This document shows, one piece after another, positions 58,412 through 64,000 of a DNA stretch of 64,000 nucleotides. The notes below the pieces were generated by a model. That model saw only the letters and a list, made by a program, of their open reading frames with translations, was not told the origin of the DNA and ran no database searches. Position 1 is the stretch's first letter. Each line of letters opens with the position of its first letter. The position numbers and the translations under genes were made by a program. Origin of the DNA: Treponema denticola (GTDB taxonomy: Bacteria; Spirochaetota; Spirochaetia; Treponematales; Treponemataceae); the NCBI RefSeq assembly GCF_024400535.1, contig NZ_CP038800.1, forward strand, positions 1,984,001 to 2,048,000. The letters are read 5' to 3'.

Positions 58412-60490
58412 ATGGGATTTACAACGGATAAAATCAGAACCATCGCCGTTGCCGGACACGGACAATCGGGAAAAACCAGTCTTGTGGAACACTTGCTCTA
58501 TGTTTCTGGCCTTATCGCTAAGGCAGAATCGGTAGAGTCGGGAAAAACCGTGACGGACTACAGTCAGGAAGAAATCGATCGAAAAATATCTATTTACTCG
58601 ACCTTAGTCAATTTACAAAAAGATGATAAGCTCATAAATATTTGGGATACTCCCGGAGCTTCTGATTTTATCGGTGAGGTAATAGCTGCTTTCCGCTCAT
58701 CCGAAGCAGCCCTCATAGTTTTGGACGGAAGATCGGGCGTACAAATCGAAACAATCAAGTACTGGCGCGACCTTGACAGAAGAAACAAGCCACGCTTGGT
58801 TTTTGCAAACAAGATGGACGAAGCCAGAGCCGACTTCGATAACTGTATAGCCGACGTTAAAAAGCAGTTTCAGGTAGATGTCTTCCCTGTAAGCTTTCCC
58901 ATGGGAACGGGAGATAATTTTAAGGGCGTTGTAGACGTTCTTCACGGCAAGGCCTATAAAATAGAAGGCGGAAAAGAAGTAGAAACGGAAATCCCTGCCG
59001 AATATCAGGATAAATACAAGGACGCTCTGGAAGTTCTTGCAGGAGCTGCCGCCGAAGGCGATGAAGAATTACTTGTAAAATTTATAGATGAAGGAGAACT
59101 TTCTCCTGAAGAAATAAGCCGAGGCCTTACCCTTGCAATGGCAGACAATAGAATTGTTCCGCTTTTTGCAGGTTCGGCAATAAATAATTCGGGCCTTAAT
59201 TCTCTTTTACGCTTTATAAGCGAAATCCTGCCGTCCCCTGAGGGTGCCCTGGAAAGAGGAATCACCAAAGAAGGGGAAGAAATCTCCGTTAAACTGGACC
59301 CTTCAGCCCCTCTTTCGGCCATTGTAGTAAAAACCTCCAATGACCAATTCTCAGGCAGACTTTCCTATGTAAAGGTTATTACGGGAACTCTCTCAGCCGA
59401 TTCCGAGGTCTACAATCTTAGAGAAGAAAAAAAGGAAAGGGTCGGTAAAATCTATAAAACCTTGGGTAAAAAGCTTACGGAAGTAAAAGAGCTTCAAGCA
59501 GGCGATATAGGCGTTTTGGTAAAACTTTCAAGCACAAAGACGAACGATACCTTAGCGGCCTCAGCCGATGTAATACCATTTGTAAGGCTTAGAACTCCCG
59601 AGCCCATCTATTCGTTGGCGGTTTCGGCAATCGACAAAAAGAATGACGATAAGGTCAGCGAGCAGCTTTTTAAGGCATGCGAAGAAGACATGACCCTCTC
59701 CTTTGCCTTCAACTCCGAGACCAAACAAAATGTTCTATCGGGCATGGGCGATTTACATACAAGCATAGTTTTGGATAAGGTTAAAAATCAGTCCAAGATA
59801 GAAATTCAAACATCCATTCCCCGAATTGCCTATAGAGAAACAATTCAGCGTAAATCCCAAGCCGAATACACGCATAAAAAGCAGTCGGGCGGCCACGGAC
59901 AATTCGGCAGGGTTGTTTTGGCAATCGAGCCCCTCCCCAGAGGCGAAAAATATAAGTTTACCAATGCGGTTTTCGGAGGAGCTATCTCAAAGGGCTACAT
60001 ACCCGGTGTTGAAAAGGGCGTTATTGAGGCTATGGAAAAGGGCGTTTCTGCAGGCTATCCCGTAGTAGATGTTGCCGTAACCGTTCTCGACGGAAAAGAG
60101 CACCCCGTAGACTCATCGGAAATGGCCTTTAAGATTGCAGCCCGAAATGCCTTTAAGGATGCAATGAGAAATGCAGGCCCGATCCTTCTTGAGCCCATTA
60201 TGAACCTGACCGTCTTTGTCGAAACCTCATATCTCGGAGATATAATGAGCGACCTTTCTTCACGCCGAGGTAGAATCCTAGGCCAGTCCTCTCCCGCCAG
60301 CGGCATTGAAGAAATCAGGGCACAGGTTCCCCACAAGGAGCTTTTACGCTATGCAATAGACCTCCGCTCGATGACAAGCGGTACGGGTTCTTTTGAAATG
60401 TCCTTCGACCACTATGATCCGATTTCAGGTAAGATTGCCGATGAGATAATAGCCGAAGCCAAGGCCTTCATGGAAGAACAAGAAGAATAG
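58412..60490 (+). CDS. Elongation factor G-like GTPase (EF-G paralogue)
   Basis: 692 residues with all five EF-G domains. GTPase motifs are GHGQSGKTSL, DTPG and NKMD. The switch I area reads EEIDRKISIYST, and the P-loop GHGQSGKT differs from the usual AHIDAGKTT, placing it with the EF-G-like or EF-G2 paralogues. Domains IV and V (HVVLAIEPLPRG-type and RGRILGQSSP) are complete. The main EF-G is presumably elsewhere. The function may be translocation, recycling or a specialised role. AAGGAG precedes the ATG. Confidence 0.9.
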   Translation: MGFTTDKIRTIAVAGHGQSGKTSLVEHLLYVSGLIAKAESVESGKTVTDYSQEEIDRKISIYSTLVNLQKDDKLINIWDTPGASDFIGEVIAAFRSSEAALIVLDGRSGVQIETIKYWRDLDRRNKPRLVFANKMDEARADFDNCIADVKKQFQVDVFPVSFPMGTGDNFKGVVDVLHGKAYKIEGGKEVETEIPAEYQDKYKDALEVLAGAAAEGDEELLVKFIDEGELSPEEISRGLTLAMADNRIVPLFAGSAINNSGLNSLLRFISEILPSPEGALERGITKEGEEISVKLDPSAPLSAIVVKTSNDQFSGRLSYVKVITGTLSADSEVYNLREEKKERVGKIYKTLGKKLTEVKELQAGDIGVLVKLSSTKTNDTLAASADVIPFVRLRTPEPIYSLAVSAIDKKNDDKVSEQLFKACEEDMTLSFAFNSETKQNVLSGMGDLHTSIVLDKVKNQSKIEIQTSIPRIAYRETIQRKSQAEYTHKKQSGGHGQFGRVVLAIEPLPRGEKYKFTNAVFGGAISKGYIPGVEKGVIEAMEKGVSAGYPVVDVAVTVLDGKEHPVDSSEMAFKIAARNAFKDAMRNAGPILLEPIMNLTVFVETSYLGDIMSDLSSRRGRILGQSSPASGIEEIRAQVPHKELLRYAIDLRSMTSGTGSFEMSFDHYDPISGKIADEIIAEAKAFMEEQEE

Positions 60491-60502
60491 ATACGTAAAA
60501 AG

Positions 60503-60546
60503 CTATAGGAACCTTCTAAAAATAAAATTTTATGAGGTTCCTATAG
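60503..60546 (+). terminator. Hairpin after the EF-G-like gene
   Basis: CTATAGGAACCT (60,503-60,514) and AGGTTCCTATAG (60,535-60,546) are perfect 12-base arms around a 20-base AT loop. No T run follows, so it may be a terminator of limited strength or a recombination boundary. It marks the start of the AT-rich island. Confidence 0.55.
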
Positions 60547-60555
60547 TATCTCCCT

Positions 60556-60975
60556 ATGAGCTGTAAAATGATTATTAATGACTACAAAAATTCAGCAGTG
60601 ATTCCCGATACTTCTGCCCTGTTAAAAAATATAAACATTATAGATAATTTGTTGTCTGACTTTTCATGTGTAATAATAACACAAACAATAATTGATGAGC
60701 TAAATTATCAAAAAGATAAGAAAAAAAATAATGAGGCATGGCTTGCTATGCAGCGCATTGAAAATTTAAAAGACAAAATATATATTCATAATGACCGTAA
60801 CTTTACAGGTATCAATGATGAAAAAATCATCTTATTTGCAAAAAAATATTCAAAAGAACAAAGGCATAATGTTTACATACTTCATGATGATATTGGTTTT
60901 TCTTTAAAATATGAAAATTCTCTATTATTAAGAGATTATATCGGTTATCAATGCATCAAAAAAAAACGATTATAA
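60556..60975 (+). CDS. PIN-domain protein
   Basis: 139 residues with a PIN fold: AVIPDTSALLKNINIIDNLL with the first acidic residue, VIITQTIIDELNYQKDKKK with the second, and YILHDDIGFSLKYENS with the later acid residues. PIN domains are metal-dependent RNases, often toxins, but a partner antitoxin is not next to it. There is no clear ribosome site. The C-terminal codons run through an A9 tract (60,958-60,966). With one A fewer, the frame would fuse to the ankyrin ORF that follows. Its base composition is AT-rich compared with EF-G. Confidence 0.72.
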   Translation: MSCKMIINDYKNSAVIPDTSALLKNINIIDNLLSDFSCVIITQTIIDELNYQKDKKKNNEAWLAMQRIENLKDKIYIHNDRNFTGINDEKIILFAKKYSKEQRHNVYILHDDIGFSLKYENSLLLRDYIGYQCIKKKRL

Positions 60976-61558
60976 CGAAATCGAAAAAATAGATTCTTTA
61001 TTTTTAGAAGATTGGAACAATTATCCTGCTATCGAAAATATCGATGACTATTTATCCGGAGGATATACCTTACTTATCAGCTGCATAAGAAGTAAAAATA
61101 TATTAAAATATAAAAAATTGGAATTTCTGATAAAAAAATGTAAGGCAAATGTTAATAAAACGGATAATTATAAATACTTTTTAACACCGTTAAGCCACTG
61201 TATTCAAGTTAATGATTTTAAATCATTTTGCCGGTTATTAGACAATAACGCAGACTACAATAAAGGAAGTGTAAAAGAAACACAAAAAAATTATATTAAA
61301 TGTAGAAATGAAGGTAATACACCTTTAATGATTGCTTGTTGGCATAATAGAACAAAATTTGTAAAGAGGCTATGTGAATACCACGATATTGGTTTAAACC
61401 AACAAGATAGTAACGGTTTTACACCTCTATTTAAATGTGCAATAAAGAAAAACTATGATCTATATAACTATCTCCTATCATTACCCAGAACGGATAAATA
61501 TATTAGAGATAGAAATAATCATTGTGCTGATTGGTGGTTAACACATACTAATATTTAG
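60951..61558 (+). CDS. Ankyrin-repeat ORF whose start is displaced by the A9 tract
   Basis: The frame ending at 61,558 is open back to 60,932 but has no good start there. At 60,951 an ATG lies in another frame. One extra A in the tract would give MHQKKNDYNEIEKIDSLFLE and the full protein. As read, the first start is TTG at 61,118 (146 residues). The protein has ankyrin repeats (GGYTLLISCIRSK, TPLSHCIQVNDFKSFCRLLD, GNTPLMIACWHNRTKFVKRL, GFTPLFKCAIKKNYDLYNYL). It follows the PIN gene and precedes the kinase-HAD-PRTase gene, probably in one transcript. Confidence 0.6.
60958..60966 (+). repeat. A9 homopolymer at the PIN/ankyrin junction
   Basis: Nine A's. Eight would fuse the PIN and ankyrin frames and ten would connect the ATG at 60,951 to the ankyrin frame. 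Slippage here could switch the product. Confidence 0.6.
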
Positions 61559-61599
61559 AAAAATTATCATCAATAAAATAATCAAATTGGAGTATTAAT

Positions 61600-63195
61600 A
61601 TGAAAATTGCTTTGTACGGTTTACCATGTGCCGGAAAATCAACATTATTGGAAACAGCCTCCGGTTTTATCAAAACTATAAGCGGATACAAATTATTGCA
61701 AAACATACAAGGGGATATTTTCGAAAAGCGCAGAACTCTTTTAAATCAATTAAGTCAAGAAACCGAATTTCTTATTGACGGACATTATCAATTTATAACC
61801 GAAAAAGGTAAAGAAACGGTTTTTACTTTTGAAGATAAAGTATTTGATGTTTTTATGTACTTATATCAAAAACCTGAACTTATCTACGAAAGAATGAAAG
61901 AATCCGGAAAAAATCAAAAATATATTCCCCAAAATATCAGTACAATTATAGAATGGCAGCTTGAAGAAATAAATTCACTTCGTGAAATATGTCATAGAGC
62001 AGATAAGGATTTCTATGTTATTGATGATTATGAAACAAATTATAAAAACTTTACTCCTTTTTTAAAAGATGTTCTCAACGGATATAGCAATGTTAATTTT
62101 GCAAGAACAATTTTCGAATCAATAAACATAGTATCGGATTCAATAAATATATTTGACGGAGACAAAACACTTATACCATATGATTCATCAAAATATTTAC
62201 TAAACTTTACCACAAATATTTTTGATAATAATATATATACCGGTTATCAATTTTGGCTTCAAGATAAATATATAAAACCCTTCTTACAATCGGCAGATTT
62301 ACAAAATACAAAAAAAATAGAATATACAAGTTTAAAGGAACAATGTATAGAAAACAAAAGTATTATTTTATCGTCAGGTATACCTGAAATATGGGAAGAC
62401 AATTTGGGAAAGGAATTAGGAGTAAAAACATTTGCCGGTAAATACATATCGGCTGACACAAAATATTTTGTTGTAAAATTCCTAAAGAAAAAATATAATG
62501 TAACAGCCTATGGAGACAGTAAAAATGATCTATATATGCTTAAAGAAGCCGATAAAGGTTTTTTAATTATAAATGAGCACTTGAGCAGAAGCCTATCATA
62601 TTCGGAAATTGAAAATTTGAATATTATTAACTTACAAAATAATTTACATATTTTAGATCAGGATAAATCTATAAACAGCGATGAGATTGATGAAATAAAT
62701 TCGTTAATCAAAATTACAAAATCCGACTCAGGAATTATCGGAAATCGTTTAGCAGAAGCTCATTTTCAACTGGGAAAAAAATTATGTAGATATTTACAAA
62801 AATATAAACCTGAAGAAACAACAATTCTAAGCATAGAAAGAAGCGGAAGATTTCTTGCAGACGGCTTGTATATGTCGTTTAATGCAAAATTTGAATCATA
62901 TAATTCTTCCCATGATATGCCTAAAATAGAGACAGATAATATTATCTTAGTCGATGGAGTAATAAATAACGGAAAAACAATAATCGATATTATAAAGAAG
63001 ATAGAACATAACTCAAAAGTTAAAAGGATAATTATTTTGACAAATGTTATTAATAAAGAAGCAGTATCTCTTTTTAAGGCATATAAACTTATTGCCGTTA
63101 GAATATCCGAAAATAAATATACAGGCAGAAAAGTAAAAGTCCAATCCGGTAATATAGGACCGGATACTTCAGATAGACTATTTAATCAGCTGTAA
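61600..63195 (+). CDS. Three-domain fusion: P-loop kinase, HAD phosphatase, phosphoribosyltransferase
   Basis: 531 residues with GGAG before the ATG. Domain 1 (1-170) has P-loop GLPCAGKST at 7-15 and LIDGHYQF near 60, like small-molecule or nucleoside kinases. Domain 2 (180-345) is HAD: DGDKT at 186-190 (DxDxT), LSSG near 258, Lys293 and YGDSKND at 304-310. Domain 3 (about 370-531) is a phosphoribosyltransferase with the PRPP loop IILVDGVINNGKTI at 448-461 and LSIERSG near 410. The order suggests successive nucleotide chemistry on one substrate. HAD and PRTase genes are known together in Ter-type stress operons, but no ter gene is here. The substrate is unknown. Confidence 0.75.
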   Translation: MKIALYGLPCAGKSTLLETASGFIKTISGYKLLQNIQGDIFEKRRTLLNQLSQETEFLIDGHYQFITEKGKETVFTFEDKVFDVFMYLYQKPELIYERMKESGKNQKYIPQNISTIIEWQLEEINSLREICHRADKDFYVIDDYETNYKNFTPFLKDVLNGYSNVNFARTIFESINIVSDSINIFDGDKTLIPYDSSKYLLNFTTNIFDNNIYTGYQFWLQDKYIKPFLQSADLQNTKKIEYTSLKEQCIENKSIILSSGIPEIWEDNLGKELGVKTFAGKYISADTKYFVVKFLKKKYNVTAYGDSKNDLYMLKEADKGFLIINEHLSRSLSYSEIENLNIINLQNNLHILDQDKSINSDEIDEINSLIKITKSDSGIIGNRLAEAHFQLGKKLCRYLQKYKPEETTILSIERSGRFLADGLYMSFNAKFESYNSSHDMPKIETDNIILVDGVINNGKTIIDIIKKIEHNSKVKRIIILTNVINKEAVSLFKAYKLIAVRISENKYTGRKVKVQSGNIGPDTSDRLFNQL

Positions 63196-63995
63196 CTATT
63201 TAGATAATCTATAGCAGTATTCATCATAGCCTGAATTGAAATAGTATTAGGCTGATGACCTCCTTGTACTTTTCCTAATTTCATAGATGGAACACAAGTT
63301 TGACATGATGATAAACATTCATCTCTTGTTAAATAATTTATAATATCCGAGGATTTTGTATTATCGGTTAATAATAATCCGTCAAAATCATTTTGCAGCT
63401 TTGCAGCACGGGAACAAATAAATAATCGGGAACGTTCTAATGTTGCACAATGCATTTTATACCAACATTCTTTGTAGAATGTTTGGGCTCTATCTTTTGG
63501 AACAAAATAATTTCCCGTAGTTTTATCCCAAAGCTTTTCTATTCTGAATTCAAGCTTCACATCAGGAGCATTTTTTATTACAAAATTTTTCCATGCATAG
63601 ATAAAGACTTCATCCTTTATATATACACTTATCGAAAGCTTATTTATTGATTTTAAAGTATTTAGTGTAAGCCCTTGAGGATATAATCCATTAGAGACAA
63701 CTTCTATATTTTTAATATTTCCTAGTTTTGAAAATGTACAAGCCGCTTTTTCCAAATGCAAAGATGTAAGAGTAGGCTCTCCTCCAAGAATTGCAAGACT
63801 AAGAATTTCAATTTTTTCCTTTTCAAGAATTTTTAAACTATTTAGATGTTCTCCGATGATATCATCTGTCATAGAAGCCTTAGGTTGATTGGGAGTAAAG
63901 AAACCGCACTCTCTACAACGCAAATTACATACCGAATTTATAGATAATTCCAGTTCCCGAATAGTATAAGAATATGACATTTGTTCAATATACAA
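63186..63995 (-). CDS. Radical SAM protein (start may lie outside the window)
   Basis: 269 residues from a TTG at 63,995, or an ATG at 63,980. The frame is open to the window end, so the true start is not certain. The iron-sulfur motif SVCNLRCREC has C23, C27 and C30 (Cx3Cx2C), followed by the GGEPTLT strand that binds SAM. A CLSSCQTC cluster near the C-terminus may hold a second iron-sulfur site. The closest architectures modify peptides or sugars. It converges on the kinase-HAD-PRTase gene with a ten-base overlap. Its substrate is not identifiable. Confidence 0.78.
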   Translation of the reverse strand: MYIEQMSYSYTIRELELSINSVCNLRCRECGFFTPNQPKASMTDDIIGEHLNSLKILEKEKIEILSLAILGGEPTLTSLHLEKAACTFSKLGNIKNIEVVSNGLYPQGLTLNTLKSINKLSISVYIKDEVFIYAWKNFVIKNAPDVKLEFRIEKLWDKTTGNYFVPKDRAQTFYKECWYKMHCATLERSRLFICSRAAKLQNDFDGLLLTDNTKSSDIINYLTRDECLSSCQTCVPSMKLGKVQGGHQPNTISIQAMMNTAIDYLNSYS

Positions 63996-64000
63996 AAAGA

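Overview
The window looks like a chromosomal segment of an oral treponeme, most likely Treponema denticola or a close relative. This is inferred from gene content only. It carries a 685-residue oligopeptidase B, a UPF0164/FadL-like outer-membrane protein, many lipoproteins with spirochaete-type lipoboxes, archaeal-type UMP kinase, type 2 OMP decarboxylase, a second EF-G-like GTPase, and an AT-rich background with a more GC-rich surface-protein island.

Layout. 1-11,950 is mostly core: the end of a GerMN protein, a STAS/zinc-ribbon protein, a TrmJ-type methyltransferase, UMP kinase, a J-domain membrane protein, IF-1, a DksA-type factor, Ffh, GpsA, two tandem amino-acid-type binding lipoproteins, a flavin reductase, and an AmiE-like/NamZ-like pair for cell-wall sugar breakdown. 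11,960-15,230 is a graveyard: one intact Rpn-family nuclease gene (PD-(D/E)XK), pieces of at least three others, a dead BrnT toxin, and several small nested repeats. The intact Rpn gene has a strong internal Shine-Dalgarno and ATG that would yield a C-terminal small protein, and two broken copies keep equivalent short ORFs.

15,233-28,760 is a minus-strand surface-protein island. It holds a formylglycine-enzyme-fold lipoprotein whose C-terminus has the signature of a diversity-generating-retroelement (DGR) variable region, cotranscribed with a beta-barrel protein, and then three tandem copies of a cassette made of a large propeller-like lipoprotein and a GT2 glycosyltransferase. Each cassette copy has the same promoter. 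A dispersed repeat has inserted in frame into one glycosyltransferase. A frameshifted BrnA antitoxin follows.

29,143-33,590 holds dihydroorotase, a small Ig-like protein, a DbpA-like helicase and OMP decarboxylase. 33,578-45,011 is a six-gene minus-strand operon: a TPR/coiled-coil protein, a 1528-residue SpoIIE-type phosphatase with an Asp-box sensor, and a Gld-type ABC system with DUF4340. 45,117-60,550 contains a UPF0164 protein, topoisomerase IV subunit A, an ankyrin protein, a lipoprotein, oligopeptidase B, a three-gene cyclase/FecR/outer-membrane operon, and an EF-G paralogue.

60,550-64,000 is visibly more AT-rich and looks acquired. A PIN protein and an ankyrin protein are separated by an A9 tract. 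Next come a P-loop kinase/HAD/phosphoribosyltransferase three-domain fusion and a convergent radical SAM enzyme. With the DGR-like target, the tandem lipoprotein-glycosyltransferase cassettes and the Rpn internal start, this is the part most worth following up. No tRNA, rRNA, CRISPR array, reverse transcriptase or complete insertion sequence was seen.
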